Notes: a model not told the origin generated them from the sequence alone. 64,000 nucleotides of DNA from Faecalibacterium sp. An122 (GCF_002160895.1 NZ_NFLL01000009.1:1-64000), one strand, 5' to 3'; numbered from the stretch's first letter, positions 7,766-16,535 are shown. Translations and numbers: made by a program.

Positions 7766-7794
7766 TTGAATGGGAGCGAAAAATGCGGTATACT
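7766..7794 (+). promoter_or_regulatory. Promoter of rodA
   Basis: TTGAAT-N17-TATACT lies about 140 bases before the TTG start at 7933. The leader holds a 40-codon frame beginning ATGGAGAATCAA at 7796 and ending at 7918, at or just before the likely transcription start. Whether it is translated cannot be judged. Confidence 0.7.
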
Positions 7795-7932
7795 GATGGA
7801 GAATCAACTTTTTTCGCCCTGTGCCGCTGCGCAGGGCCGCGCGGCGCAGTGCGCCCTGGCGGGCAGGAACGCCGCAGGGCCGGGGGAGCGCCGCCTGAAA
7901 TCGTTGGATTTGCTGTGAGAGGTGGTGCTTTT

Positions 7933-9153
7933 TTGCTGGAAAGCGTTCGACTTTATGTCAAGCGGACCGACAAGGTCTTTTGGTTTTTCTGCCTGTTCAG
8001 CAGCGCCATGGCGGTGCTGATGCTGGCCTCCTGGGCGGCGGAACAGGGCGGCGGGTTTGCAGTGGATGAGATCACAGGCCAGATCACCGGCATCGGCGAT
8101 TTTCGCCGGGCCATGGTTCAGGCCGCATCGGCCGGGCTGGGCATTGTCATTGCCCTGATTTTGTCTACGGTGGATTACCGGAGCCTGGTGAAGGTGTGGC
8201 CCTTTCATGTGGTGTTCACCTGGGGCCTGGTGCTGCCCACCCTGTTCATCCACAATCTGAGTCTGGGTCCTCTGACCATTGGATACAATGCAGGCGACAC
8301 CGACAACTATTCCTGGTATAAGCTGGCGGGTTTTACCTTCCAGCCCACCGAGCTGGCCAAGATCAGCTTTATCCTGACCTTTGCCATGCACCTGAACAAC
8401 GTCCGCAGCCGGATCAATGAGCCCAAGGAGCTGGCAAAGCTTCTGGTTCATCTGGCGGCGCCGATTCTCCTGATTCACATTCAGGGCGACGACGGCACCG
8501 CCATCATCTACGGCATCATCGGCTGCTGCATGATGTTTTCCGCCGGACTGAGCTGGAAATACATTGTGGCGGCCCTGGCGGGGGCGACGGCGGCCATTTC
8601 GGCGGCCTTCATGTTCCTCAGCGACAGCATCGGCAAGAGCTATCAGTGGTACCGGATTCTGGCGGTCATCGACCCCGAAAACGAGACCAACTGGGCCCCC
8701 AGCGAGGATGTCTGGAAGAACATCGTCTACCAGCAGGACCGGGGCGAGGTGGCTCTGGGCTCCGGCAGGGTGTTCGGAAACGGATTGTTCAGCGGGGGCT
8801 ATTACAGCGTCCCCAACGCCCACAACGACTTTATTTTCAGCTGGGTGGGCAACGCCCTGGGCTTTGTGGGGTGTCTGGTGGTGCTGGTGGTGCTGATTGC
8901 CCTGGTGATCCGCACCTTTGCCATCGGGGCCCGCAGCGAGGATATGCTGGGCAGCTTCATCTGTGCCGGTGTGGGCGGGGCCTTCCTGGCCCAGATCGCC
9001 GTCAATGTGGGGATGAACCTGCGGGTGCTGCCGGTCATCGGCGTGACCCTGCCCTTCTACTCCGCCGGCGGCAGCTCGGTGACCATGCTGTATATCTGTG
9101 TGGGCCTGGTTTTGTCGGTTCACATGCACAACAAGAAAAAACTGTTCGGCTGA
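7933..9153 (+). CDS. rodA: RodA/FtsW/SpoVE-family peptidoglycan polymerase
   Basis: A 406-residue SEDS glycosyltransferase with about ten membrane helices that polymerises lipid II into glycan strands. Family motifs include FQPTELAKISFIL, DDGTAIIYGIIG (carrying the catalytic-region Asp), NAHNDFIFSWVGNALGF and LPFYSAGGSS. The start is taken as TTG at 7933 because GAGAGGTGG ends seven bases before it; no ATG or GTG in frame is better placed. RodA is favoured over FtsW because the gene stands alone with its own promoter and terminator, outside a division cluster, but the distinction is not certain. SpoVE or a second paralogue is possible. Confidence 0.87.
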   Translation: MLESVRLYVKRTDKVFWFFCLFSSAMAVLMLASWAAEQGGGFAVDEITGQITGIGDFRRAMVQAASAGLGIVIALILSTVDYRSLVKVWPFHVVFTWGLVLPTLFIHNLSLGPLTIGYNAGDTDNYSWYKLAGFTFQPTELAKISFILTFAMHLNNVRSRINEPKELAKLLVHLAAPILLIHIQGDDGTAIIYGIIGCCMMFSAGLSWKYIVAALAGATAAISAAFMFLSDSIGKSYQWYRILAVIDPENETNWAPSEDVWKNIVYQQDRGEVALGSGRVFGNGLFSGGYYSVPNAHNDFIFSWVGNALGFVGCLVVLVVLIALVIRTFAIGARSEDMLGSFICAGVGGAFLAQIAVNVGMNLRVLPVIGVTLPFYSAGGSSVTMLYICVGLVLSVHMHNKKKLFG

Positions 9154-9168
9154 CGCCGGGCAGAAACG

Positions 9169-9200
9169 CAAAAGGCGCGCCATTCCGGCGCGCCTTTTCC
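9169..9200 (+). terminator. Terminator after rodA
   Basis: AAAAGGCGCGC and GCGCGCCTTTT form a strong stem followed by CCTTTT, 15 bases past the rodA stop. The symmetrical A/T flanks mean it can also stop the convergent DUF5655 transcript. Confidence 0.85.
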
Positions 9201-9206
9201 TTTTGT

Positions 9207-9584
9207 TTACTTCTGGGCTGAGAAGGCGGCGGCTTCTTTCAGCCAGTCCATCAGCTGGTCGTCGATCTGGTCGGGGGCCGACACCACGATATGATGGGTC
9301 CACCGGCCGGGATAGGGTTCTGTGGCCACCGCCACCCGGGGAGATTCCAGCTTTCGGGCCAGGCCGACGGTCACCATAATATAACAGGGCGGCATCTCTT
9401 TCTTCTTTTTTACCCGCAGGAAGGAGACGCAGCCGAACAGGTGGCGGTTATAAAAGGAAATCTGGCTTTTCTGCACCTTGATGCGGACGTCGGGGATTTC
9501 GTCCAGGATGCGGGCCTCCAGGGCCTCGTAGAGGGGCAGAGCTTCCTTTTGCAGTTCAAAAAAGTGCAGGGTATCCCAATCCAT
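9207..9584 (-). CDS. DUF5655-like protein
   Basis: A 125-residue soluble protein. The pattern KVQKSQISFYNRHLFGCVSFLRVKKKK, then YIMVTVGL, then RWTHHIVVSAPDQIDDQLMDWLKEA follows the DUF5655 layout, in which a strand-rich core ends in an HH-containing strand and an acidic helix. Family function is unknown to me. The ATG at 9584 has AGGAGG eight bases upstream and lies 14 bases past the stop of the DUF2200 gene, so the two are cotranscribed. Confidence 0.65.
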   Translation of the reverse strand: MDWDTLHFFELQKEALPLYEALEARILDEIPDVRIKVQKSQISFYNRHLFGCVSFLRVKKKKEMPPCYIMVTVGLARKLESPRVAVATEPYPGRWTHHIVVSAPDQIDDQLMDWLKEAAAFSAQK

Positions 9585-9598
9585 GGTCCGGCCTCCTC

Positions 9599-9952
9599 TC
9601 ACCCTTGACGGAGAATCTTCTCCATGGGGCGGCCCTTGGCCAGCTCGTCCACCAGCTTGTCCAGACGGCGGATCTCCTGCATGAGGGGGTCTTCGATGGT
9701 CTCCACCCGCACCCCGCAGACCACCCCCTGGACCAGTTCCCGGTTGGGGTTGGGAGCGGGGGCCTGGCGGAAGAAGTCCCCATAGGTGACTCCGGTTTCC
9801 ACCGCCTGGGCGATCTGGGCCGGGGTGTAGCCGGTGAGCCAGCTGGTGACCTGGTCCACCTCGTCGGCGGTGCGGCCTTTTTTGACCGCCTTGTTCACCA
9901 GGAGGGGATAGACTTTGGCGAAGGGCATGGCGTAGACTTTTTCGTTTGTCAT
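9599..9952 (-). CDS. DUF2200 family protein
   Basis: A 117-residue cytoplasmic protein. The start MTNEKVYAMPFAKVYPLLVNKA and the following KGRTADEVDQVTSWLTGYT are diagnostic of the DUF2200 family, whose members often begin with 'v..MpFakVYplLv.KaerKGRt'. Function is unknown. AAGGAG lies about ten bases before the ATG at 9952; the frame continues upstream but without a better start. It is transcribed with the DUF5655 gene. Confidence 0.82.
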   Translation of the reverse strand: MTNEKVYAMPFAKVYPLLVNKAVKKGRTADEVDQVTSWLTGYTPAQIAQAVETGVTYGDFFRQAPAPNPNRELVQGVVCGVRVETIEDPLMQEIRRLDKLVDELAKGRPMEKILRQG

Positions 9953-10036
9953 GGCAGGGGACTCCTTTCCGGTTGGTTCTGTTCCTATCATAGCATGGAA
10001 GGAGCCCCGGGGCAAGGCAAAAGGGGCGGGAGAGCA

Positions 10037-10074
10037 CAAAAAAGCCCGGAACCTGTTTTGCACAGGCTCCGGGC
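10037..10074 (-). terminator. Terminator after pflBA
   Basis: On the minus strand, GCCCGGAGCCTGT pairs with ACAGGTTCCGGGC around GCAAA and is followed by TTTTTTG, 15 bases past the pflA stop. Confidence 0.9.
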
Positions 10075-10088
10075 GGGATGGTTGAAAA

Positions 10089-10844
10089 TCAGCCGGGGTA
10101 GCGGTCCACCATCAGCAGCTCCTCTGCGCGGCGAACTTGTTCGTCGGTGGGGGGCTGGGCGTCGGTGAGGGAATAGGGGATGCCCAGCTTCTGCCACTTG
10201 AACAGGCCCAGGGTGTGGTAGGGCAGAACTTCCACCCGCTGGACGGTGGGCAGGCTGGCGATGAAGGCGCCGGTCTGGCGGAGACCCTCCTCGTCGTCGG
10301 TGAGGCCGGGAACCAGCACATGGCGAATCCAGAGGGGAACCCCCAGGTCGGCAATGTGCCGGGCCATGGCTAGAATGTTCTCGTTGGACTTGCCGGTCAG
10401 ACGGCGGTGCTTTTCGGGGTCGATCTCCTTCAGATCCAGGATCACCAGGCTGGTGACCTCCATCAGGGCGTCAAAGGCCGCCAGATAGGCGGGGTCGTCG
10501 GGCCGGAAGGGCTCGCCGGCGGTGTCGATGGCGGTATGTACCTTTTTGGCCCAGGCCAGCCGGAACAGTTCGGTGACAAAATCCATCTGGAGCAGCGGCT
10601 CTCCGCCGCTGACGGTGATGCCGCCCTTTTTGCCCCAGTAGTTCCGGTAGCGCCAGACATGCTGGAACAGGTCGCCGGCGGTCCAGGGCTGGCCGCAGCC
10701 GCAGGCCCAAGTCTCGGGATTGTGGCAGTAGCGGCAGCGGAGATTGCAGCCCTGGAGAAAGACCACAAACCGGACCCCCGGCCCGTCCACCGAGCCGAAG
10801 CTCTCCAGGGAGTGGACCAGCCCCTGTGTATTACATCCGGGCAT
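10089..10844 (-). CDS. pflA: Pyruvate formate-lyase activating enzyme
   Basis: A 251-residue radical-SAM enzyme that installs the glycyl radical on PflB. The [4Fe-4S] site [14 protein letters not shown] (CxxxCxxC) is near residue 30, preceded by the typical [29 protein letters not shown] is the SAM-binding GGE motif. The start MPGCNTQG at 10844 overlaps the pflB stop by 14 bases; an earlier ATG at 10865 would add seven residues and overlap more. The protein lacks the extra ferredoxin-like cluster domain of glycerol-dehydratase-type activases, supporting PflA. It shares a transcript with pflB and ends at a strong terminator. Confidence 0.96.
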   Translation of the reverse strand: MPGCNTQGLVHSLESFGSVDGPGVRFVVFLQGCNLRCRYCHNPETWACGCGQPWTAGDLFQHVWRYRNYWGKKGGITVSGGEPLLQMDFVTELFRLAWAKKVHTAIDTAGEPFRPDDPAYLAAFDALMEVTSLVILDLKEIDPEKHRRLTGKSNENILAMARHIADLGVPLWIRHVLVPGLTDDEEGLRQTGAFIASLPTVQRVEVLPYHTLGLFKWQKLGIPYSLTDAQPPTDEQVRRAEELLMVDRYPG

Positions 10845-13083
10845 GGCAGGTGCGGCTGATGACATCCAGCTGCTGCTCGCGGGTCAGGTCGATGAACTTG
10901 ACCGCGTAGCCCGAGACGCGGATGGTGAAGTTGGCGTACTCTTCCTTCTCAGGATGCTCCATGGCGTCCAGCAGCTTCTCCTTGCCGAAGACGTTGACGT
11001 TCAGGTGGTGTGCACCCTGGTCGAAGTAGCCGTCCATGACCTGGACCAGGTTCTCCACACGCTCGCCCTCGCTGTGGCCCAGGGCGTCGGGGTTGATGGT
11101 CTGGGTGTTGGAAATGCCGTCCAGTGCCCAGTGGTAGGGCAGCTTGGCCACCGAGTTCAGAGAGGCCAGCAGGCCGTTCTGTTCTGCGCCATAGCTGGGG
11201 TTGGCGCCGGGGGCGAAGGGAGTGTAAGCCTTCCGCCCGTCGGGCAGGGCGCCGGTATACTTGCCGTAGACCACGTTGGAGGTGATGGTCAGGATGGAGG
11301 TGGTAGCCTCGGAATTGCGGTAGGTGTGGCGCTTCTTGATCATCTCCAGGAAGGTGCGCAGCAGCCAGACGCCGATCTCGTCGGCGCGGTCGTCGTCGTT
11401 GCCGTACTTGGGGAAGTCACCCTCGGTGACAAAGTCCACCACCAGGCCCTTCTCGTCCCGGACGGTCTTGACCTTGGCGTACTTGATGGCGCTCAGAGAG
11501 TCAATGACGTGGGAGAAGCCTGCAATGCCGGTGGCAAAGGTGCGGCGGACGTCGGTGTCGATGAGGGCCATCTCGGCTTCCTCGTAGTAGTACTTGTCGT
11601 GCATGTACTGGATCAGGTTCAGCACGTTGACGTACAGGCCGGCCAGCCAGTCCAGCATCCGGACAAACTTGGGCAGGACCTCGTCGTAGCTCAGGTACTC
11701 GCCGGTGACGGGGGCGTACTCGGGGCCCACCTGCTCGCCGTTCTTCTCGTCCACGCCGCCGTTGATGGCGTACAGCAGGCACTTGGCCAGGTTGGCGCGG
11801 GCGCCGAAGAACTGCATTTCCTTGCCGGTCTGGGTGGCCGAGACGCAGCAGCAGATGGAGTAGTCATCACCCCAGACCGGCTTCATGACGTCGTCGTTCT
11901 CGTACTGGACCGAGCTGGTGTCGATGGACACCTTGGCGGCGTACTTCTTGAAGTTCTCGGGCAGGGCCGAGGAGTAGAGAACGGTCAGGTTGGGCTCGGG
12001 GGCGGGGCCCATGTTCTCCAGGGTGTGGAGGAAGCGGTAGCAGGTCTTGGTGACCATGCTGCGGCCGTCCATGCCGATGCCGCCCACCTCCAGGGTGGCC
12101 CAGACGGGGTCGCCCGAGAACAGCTGGTTGTAGCTGGGGATGCGGGCAAACTTGACCATGCGGAACTTCATGACCATGTGGTCAATCAGCTCCTGGGCCT
12201 GGGTCTCGGTGAGGGTGCCGTTGTCCAGATCCCGCTGGATGTAGATGTCCAGGAAGGTGGAGATGCGGCCCACGCTCATGGCAGCGCCGTTCTGGGTCTT
12301 GATGGCGGCCAGATAGCCGAAGTAGAGCCACTGGCAGGCTTCCTTGGCGTTCTTGGCGGGCTGGGAGATGTCGTAGCCGTAGATCTCGGCCATCTTCTTC
12401 ATCCCCTTGAGGGCGCTGATCTGGCGGGCCAGCTCCTCGCGCAGGCGGATGACGTCGTCGGTCATGGTGCCGTCGCCGCAGTTGGCCAGGTCGTTCTGCT
12501 TGGACTCGATCAGGTAATCAATGCCGTACAGGGCCACACGGCGGTAGTCGCCCACGATGCGGCCGCGGCCGTAGGTATCGGGCAGGCCGGTGATGATGTG
12601 GCTGTGACGGGCCTTCTTCATCTCGGGAGTGTAGGCGTCAAAGACCGCCTGGTTGTGGGTGCGGGCGTACTCGGTGAAGATCTTGTGCAGCTCGGCGCTG
12701 GGCTGGTAGCCGTAGGTGGTGCAGGCCTGCTCCGCCATCTTGATGCCGCCGTAGGGCATGAAAGCACGCTTCAGGGGTTTGTCGGTCTGCAGACCCACGA
12801 TCTGCTCCAGATCCTTCAGGCTCTCATCAATATAGCCGGGGCCGTAAGAGGTCAGGCTGCTGACCACTTCGGTCTCCATGTCCAGAACGCCGCCCTTGGC
12901 GCGCTCCTCTTTCTGCAGCTTCTGCAGAGCGCCCCAGAGCTGATTGGTGGCCTCGGTGGGGCCGGCCAGGAAACTCTCATCCCCGTGGTAGGGGGTGTAG
13001 TTCTTCTGGATAAAGTCCCGGACGTTGACCTCTTCCTTCCAGATGCGGCCCTCAAAGCCTTCCCACTGCATATAATCCTTCAT
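10831..13083 (-). CDS. pflB: Formate acetyltransferase (pyruvate formate-lyase)
   Basis: A 750-residue glycyl-radical enzyme that cleaves pyruvate with CoA to acetyl-CoA and formate, the main anaerobic pyruvate route here. The adjacent catalytic cysteines are in [17 protein letters not shown]. The radical glycine is G725 in RVSGYAVKF close to the C-terminus. [17 protein letters not shown] and ICCC contexts match true PFL rather than other glycyl-radical enzymes. AGGAGG lies nine bases before the ATG. The gene has a leader of about 165 bases with a GTTAG-type dyad 30 bases upstream of the start, which implies regulation. Synthesis is expected to respond to redox or carbon state. Confidence 0.97.
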   Translation of the reverse strand: MKDYMQWEGFEGRIWKEEVNVRDFIQKNYTPYHGDESFLAGPTEATNQLWGALQKLQKEERAKGGVLDMETEVVSSLTSYGPGYIDESLKDLEQIVGLQTDKPLKRAFMPYGGIKMAEQACTTYGYQPSAELHKIFTEYARTHNQAVFDAYTPEMKKARHSHIITGLPDTYGRGRIVGDYRRVALYGIDYLIESKQNDLANCGDGTMTDDVIRLREELARQISALKGMKKMAEIYGYDISQPAKNAKEACQWLYFGYLAAIKTQNGAAMSVGRISTFLDIYIQRDLDNGTLTETQAQELIDHMVMKFRMVKFARIPSYNQLFSGDPVWATLEVGGIGMDGRSMVTKTCYRFLHTLENMGPAPEPNLTVLYSSALPENFKKYAAKVSIDTSSVQYENDDVMKPVWGDDYSICCCVSATQTGKEMQFFGARANLAKCLLYAINGGVDEKNGEQVGPEYAPVTGEYLSYDEVLPKFVRMLDWLAGLYVNVLNLIQYMHDKYYYEEAEMALIDTDVRRTFATGIAGFSHVIDSLSAIKYAKVKTVRDEKGLVVDFVTEGDFPKYGNDDDRADEIGVWLLRTFLEMIKKRHTYRNSEATTSILTITSNVVYGKYTGALPDGRKAYTPFAPGANPSYGAEQNGLLASLNSVAKLPYHWALDGISNTQTINPDALGHSEGERVENLVQVMDGYFDQGAHHLNVNVFGKEKLLDAMEHPEKEEYANFTIRVSGYAVKFIDLTREQQLDVISRTCHARM

Positions 13084-13114
13084 TGGTTGCCTCCTCTAGG
13101 ATTTGGGTAGATAA

Positions 13115-13134
13115 AAGTTAGGATAAACTAACTT
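13115..13134. promoter_or_regulatory. Perfect dyad AAGTTAG-N6-CTAACTT before pflB
   Basis: Seven-base arms separated by GATAAA, centred about 40 bases before the pflB ATG and roughly 115 bases downstream of its likely start site. A second dyad with the same GTTAG-N6-CTAAC core is at 13446-13463. The geometry (five-base cores, six-base spacer) is that of CRP/FNR-type sites; the GGTTAG/CTAACC sequence recalls DtxR boxes, but those have a one-base gap. The Rex box (TTGTTA-N6-TAACAA) does not fit. Confidence 0.5.
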
Positions 13135-13279
13135 ATCGGAATAATAGAAAGGGCACTGACCAACGGGCAGCCCCTTCTGACGACATATGCGCCGCCCGGC
13201 ACGGGTCGACCACACCATTTTGTGGTTGGTGAGTTTGTCCCTGCCTTATTTATCATAGCATGAAACGACGAAAAATCAA
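13135..13279 (-). promoter_or_regulatory. pflB promoter and structured leader
   Basis: On the minus strand, TTGATT-N16-TATGAT lies at 13252-13279. The transcribed leader can form an ACCAC-loop-GTGGT hairpin near 13211-13232 and a CGGGC-GC / GC-GCCCG stem between about 13165 and 13198. It does not match a riboswitch class that I recognise. ZTP, often found at pfl genes, was considered and its conserved core is missing. Confidence 0.5.
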
Positions 13280-13405
13280 GAGGAAACCACTAGGATTTGT
13301 CGCCCGGTCACAAAACTTGGTGCTTTGCACAAAGCCGGGGGAGCGGCGCGGCAAGGATTGTGCGGAACATCCAGACAGAAATTTTGGAAAATTTGTTCTG
13401 GGGTA

Positions 13406-13502
13406 TTGACAGATACCCACAGGTATGGTATCCTTTTGACGCAGAGGTTAGAAAACACTAACCGATGAAGCCTCAGCAGGAACAGCGCGAGGATTCCTGC
13501 TG
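13406..13502 (+). promoter_or_regulatory. Orphan promoter with operator dyad and 12-codon frame
   Basis: TTGACA-N17-TATCCT at 13406-13434 is followed by GGTTAG-AAAACA-CTAACC at 13446-13463, placed just at the expected transcription start. Three bases later comes ATGAAGCCTCAGCAGG, a 12-codon frame ending TGA at 13503. Inside it CAGCAGGAA and TTCCTGCTG pair around 11 bases. No larger plus-strand gene follows, so this is either a small-RNA or leader-peptide gene or the remnant of a lost gene's regulatory region. Confidence 0.45.
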
Positions 13503-13602
13503 ATACGAGAACTCCTCCATTCCATTCTCTCTTTATATCTGGGGGCAGCGGACGGTTTTTTGGTTTGCACCGCAGCCGCGCCCCACACGGCAAAACAAAA
13601 AA

Positions 13603-13644
13603 GCGGGTCGTCCGGTCTGACCAGCCGGAGGCCCGCCTTTTTGT
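13603..13644 (-). terminator. Terminator after the flippase-like gene
   Basis: AAAAGCGGG...TCCGG and CCGGA...CCCGCCTTTTT form a long interrupted stem. It lies just past the stop at 13650 and has T/A runs on both sides, so it could also end plus-strand transcription from the promoter at 13406. Confidence 0.75.
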
Positions 13645-13649
13645 TTGGT

Positions 13650-14702
13650 TCAGCCGGATTTTTTGGGGCGGGCGCGGGTCCAGCGCCGCTGGATGAAGAA
13701 AAAGCCCACACAGCTCACCACAAAGGGGAGATAATAGGTGGCGGCCCGGTAGACCACCAGGGCGGACATGGCGGCGCTTTCCCCAAGAAAGCCGGTGAAA
13801 ATCAGATAGAAGGCCGTCTCGATGGAGCCCATGCCGCCCACGTTGGGCAGGGCGTTGGACAGCAGCATCATCAGGGCTGCCAGGGTCTGGACCTGTCCGA
13901 AGGTGAGGGGAGCCAGACCCATGAACCGGATGCTGAACCAGGGGATGGTGTACATCAGGGCCAGCTTGCACACCTGCAGAGCAAAGACCTGCAGGCAGAG
14001 GAACCGGTTCTGGAGCAGACGGCGGCTCTCGGTGCACAGGCCGTCCAGCTGGGCGGTCCAGCTCTGACGCCGGGCCTGCCACTTGTCGGTCCGGGGCAGC
14101 AGACCCAGCAGGCAGTAGGCCAGCTTCTGGATGGTGCGGCTGGTGCAGACCAGCACCAGCGCCAGAATGATGACGGCCACCACCAGACAGGCGGGCAGCA
14201 GATAGCGCATCAGCCCGGCCGAATCGGCGTCCAGCAGCCAGCGGCCATAGAACAACAGCAGCACCGCCGCATACAGCAGGACGGCTCCCTTGTGAAAGAC
14301 ATACTCCAACGTCATCAGGCCGATGCCGGGGCCCACGTCCAGGCCGTTCAGGCTGATGTCATAGCCCTGCATGGGCATGGTGCCCGCGCCGAAGGTCACC
14401 ACATTGCCGAAAGCTCCCAGAAAGGACAAATCCAGACCCCGGAGGAAAGGATAGTCGGGCACCCGGCTGGAAAGAACCCGCTGGTTGATGATTCCCTCCA
14501 TGAGGGGATAGGTGAGGCCCAGCAGAAGCAAAAGGGCAGTCTGGCCGACGGTCAGACTGTGAAGGGCGGCAGAGATCTCGGACAGATGGTCCTTGAAGAT
14601 GTAAAACATCAGGCCGGTCAGGGCTACAAGGGTCAAAACCGAGAGCAGGCCCCGCCGAAGAGAGAGTTTGTTGTCGGGCTGGGCGGGATGAGGGGATGAC
14701 AT
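13650..14702 (-). CDS. Flippase-like / lysylphosphatidylglycerol synthase-type membrane protein
   Basis: A 350-residue polytopic protein with about eight membrane helices. It resembles the UPF0104 (YbhN / MprF N-terminal flippase) family, seen in GAFGNVVTFGAGTMPMQGYDISLNGLDVGPGI, LEYVFHKGAVLLYA and LSNALPNVGGMGSIETAFYLIFTGFLG. It lacks the cytosolic aminoacyl-transferase domain of full MprF, so it is more likely a lipid or polyprenyl-linked glycan translocator. The start MSSPHPAQ at 14702 has AAAGGAG ten bases upstream; the earlier ATG overlaps that site. It has its own terminator. Glycosyltransferase genes upstream suggest a role in surface glycan or lipid traffic, which is inference. Confidence 0.8.
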   Translation of the reverse strand: MSSPHPAQPDNKLSLRRGLLSVLTLVALTGLMFYIFKDHLSEISAALHSLTVGQTALLLLLGLTYPLMEGIINQRVLSSRVPDYPFLRGLDLSFLGAFGNVVTFGAGTMPMQGYDISLNGLDVGPGIGLMTLEYVFHKGAVLLYAAVLLLFYGRWLLDADSAGLMRYLLPACLVVAVIILALVLVCTSRTIQKLAYCLLGLLPRTDKWQARRQSWTAQLDGLCTESRRLLQNRFLCLQVFALQVCKLALMYTIPWFSIRFMGLAPLTFGQVQTLAALMMLLSNALPNVGGMGSIETAFYLIFTGFLGESAAMSALVVYRAATYYLPFVVSCVGFFFIQRRWTRARPKKSG

Positions 14703-14837
14703 AGAGGACAGACTCCTTTCCAAAATGGGACATCCGGACGGGATGAATACAGGATAAGTATACCACGCATGGTCGGGAAAGTTTATAAACAGAATGGAAT
14801 TTTTGTGGAAAAAGGCCGCCCCGGCGCGAAGAAAGCA

Positions 14838-14884
14838 AAAATACAGCCCGGAGAGAAGCGCGAACTTCTTCCGGGCTGTAAAAA
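14838..14884 (-). terminator. Bidirectional-looking terminator after the glycosyltransferase gene
   Basis: TACAGCCCGGA at 14842-14852 pairs with TCCGGGCTGTA at 14870-14880, with an A-run and T-run on either side, about 40 bases beyond the stop at 14922. Confidence 0.8.
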
Positions 14885-14921
14885 TATACGCGAGTAACTT
14901 TTGTAATATTTAAATGAGATA

Positions 14922-16535
14922 TTACAGATCGGCGGGATGGCTCTGGGCCAAAAGGGTCTCCACCTGCTGCCGCAGGGTGTTGGCAAAGGCCTCCTTGGAA
15001 TAATACCGCTGGTAGAGGGCGCGGCAGGCGGGCGCCATCCGGGCCGGGAGGCCGGGGTTCTCGATCATCTTGGTCATGGCCTCGGCCAGCTCGGCGGGGC
15101 TGTCGTTGTGGTAGACGAAGCCGTCCACCCCCTCGGTGATGAGGCCGGCGGTGCCGGTATGTTCGGAGACAATGCCCGGCTTGCCGAAGATCAAACCCTC
15201 GGTCACAAAGGTGGGCATGGGGTCATCCCGGGAGCTGCACACGGTGCAGGCGCACTGATCCATCAGGGACTTGATCTCCCCGCGGGTGAGGCGGTTGACA
15301 TAGAAGACGTTGGAAGGATAGTCGGCCGCCAGCTGCTTGACGTCGGCCAGCAGCCGCTTGTCGGCCCCCTTGCCCACAAAGAGGAAGGCCGCTTTGGCCC
15401 GGGTTTCGCCGGGCAGCATCCGGATGGCCTGGACCAGCAGGTCCTGGCCTTTCCGGATCTCAAAGGCGCCCACGCTGACCAGCAGGGGCAGACCGCCCGC
15501 AAAGCTGATGTCGTAGTGCTCGAAGTCGTCCTGTGCGTAGTCGGGCAGGCCGTAGATCAGCTGGCCGATTTCAAAGTCGGGGCGGTGTTCGTGCATGGCG
15601 GCGGTGGCATGGCTGCCCACCGCGCAGACCCGAATGTTGGAGGACAGGGTCCGGGGAATCAGGTGGGACAGATACCCGTACCCCACAAAGGCGTCGTGCA
15701 GCCACCAGAGGATGGGCACCGGCGCGCCGTTCAGGGCGCGGATGGCCTTGACTTCCACAATGGTGTTGGCCACCACCAGGTCGGCGGAGGTGGCCAGCCC
15801 CCACAGCATGGGGGAGCTGACGCAGTCGGGGTGGGTGATGACGGTGGCGCCCGCCTCCACAAACAGGGGCAGGGAACCGCCGTCTCCGGGGCCCAGCACC
15901 ACCACTTCATAGCCCATCTGGCGGAGGACCGGCACCGCGCTCACCAGCACGATGGGGGCGCCGGTCATGTCCAGCACATGGCTCAGCAGCAGGGCCCGCT
16001 TGCCCTCGGCAGAAAAGAGGTCGGAGGCGTCGGGCTCCCGGCGGTAGCGCAGCAGGGCCTGGGGAATGTGGGCCGGCTTGTCCGCCAGGCGGAAGGCCAG
16101 CCGCAGCAAAGAGGCGGGATCGTCGGGGTCCCGGGCCTGGGCCCGGCAACGCAGCAGCAGATCCCGGGAGACCACGGCGCACTTGGCGCCGGAGGGCTGA
16201 TGGGCGGCGCGGTAGACCAGGGTGTCCCCTTCAAAGCCGAATACCGCATCACAGAAGGCCAGGTCAGCGCCGTCCTGCAGGGCGGCTGCAAAATAGGTCA
16301 GGGTGGTGCTCAGGCATTCCACATCTTCGGCCGCCAGCACCACGCCGTCCAGACCCTGGGGCAGGGCGTCCAGGCTCTGGATCAGCCGGAATTTCCGGTG
16401 GAGCTGCAGCTCCATGCTGCAGGTCAGCGCCGCACAGCGCCCCGGCGCATAGACCGCCAACCAGGTGCGCTGGGTGTCCTGGTAGGGCTGGTTTGCCAGC
16501 TGGAACTGCTGGAATTGACTGTAACTGGAAAACAT
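14922..16535 (-). CDS. Family 4 glycosyltransferase with degenerate GT2-like N-terminal part
   Basis: A 537-residue cytoplasmic protein. The C-terminal half (from about residue 185) is a GT-B, family 4 enzyme: VLRQMGYEVVVLGPGDGG, LWWLHDAFVGYG, then LVSVGAFEIRKGQDLLVQAI, LFVGKGAD and the nucleotide-sugar region DDPMPTFVTEGLIFGKPGIVSEHTG. The first 180 residues carry pieces typical of the end of family 2 enzymes (DLAFCDAVFGFEG, then HIPQALLRYRR) but no complete GT2 domain or DXD start, so it looks like a truncated or rearranged two-domain transferase. It follows the coiled-coil protein gene by 24 bases and likely acts in cell-surface polysaccharide assembly. Donor and acceptor are unknown. Confidence 0.8.
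   Translation of the reverse strand: MFSSYSQFQQFQLANQPYQDTQRTWLAVYAPGRCAALTCSMELQLHRKFRLIQSLDALPQGLDGVVLAAEDVECLSTTLTYFAAALQDGADLAFCDAVFGFEGDTLVYRAAHQPSGAKCAVVSRDLLLRCRAQARDPDDPASLLRLAFRLADKPAHIPQALLRYRREPDASDLFSAEGKRALLLSHVLDMTGAPIVLVSAVPVLRQMGYEVVVLGPGDGGSLPLFVEAGATVITHPDCVSSPMLWGLATSADLVVANTIVEVKAIRALNGAPVPILWWLHDAFVGYGYLSHLIPRTLSSNIRVCAVGSHATAAMHEHRPDFEIGQLIYGLPDYAQDDFEHYDISFAGGLPLLVSVGAFEIRKGQDLLVQAIRMLPGETRAKAAFLFVGKGADKRLLADVKQLAADYPSNVFYVNRLTRGEIKSLMDQCACTVCSSRDDPMPTFVTEGLIFGKPGIVSEHTGTAGLITEGVDGFVYHNDSPAELAEAMTKMIENPGLPARMAPACRALYQRYYSKEAFANTLRQQVETLLAQSHPADL

Noticed and set aside
10744-13110. A 788-codon plus-strand frame opposite pflBA
   Set aside because: It is an antisense shadow; pflB and pflA on the minus strand have all catalytic residues.
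13115-13134. Rex operator before pflB
   Set aside because: The dyad has the GTTA/TAAC ends but an eight-base gap between them instead of six, and the flanks do not match TTGTTA/TAACAA.
13141-13215. ZTP riboswitch before pflB
   Set aside because: GCCGCCCGGCA on the plus strand recalls the 3' block of the pfl motif, but it is on the wrong strand for pflB, lacks one base, and the other core blocks are absent.
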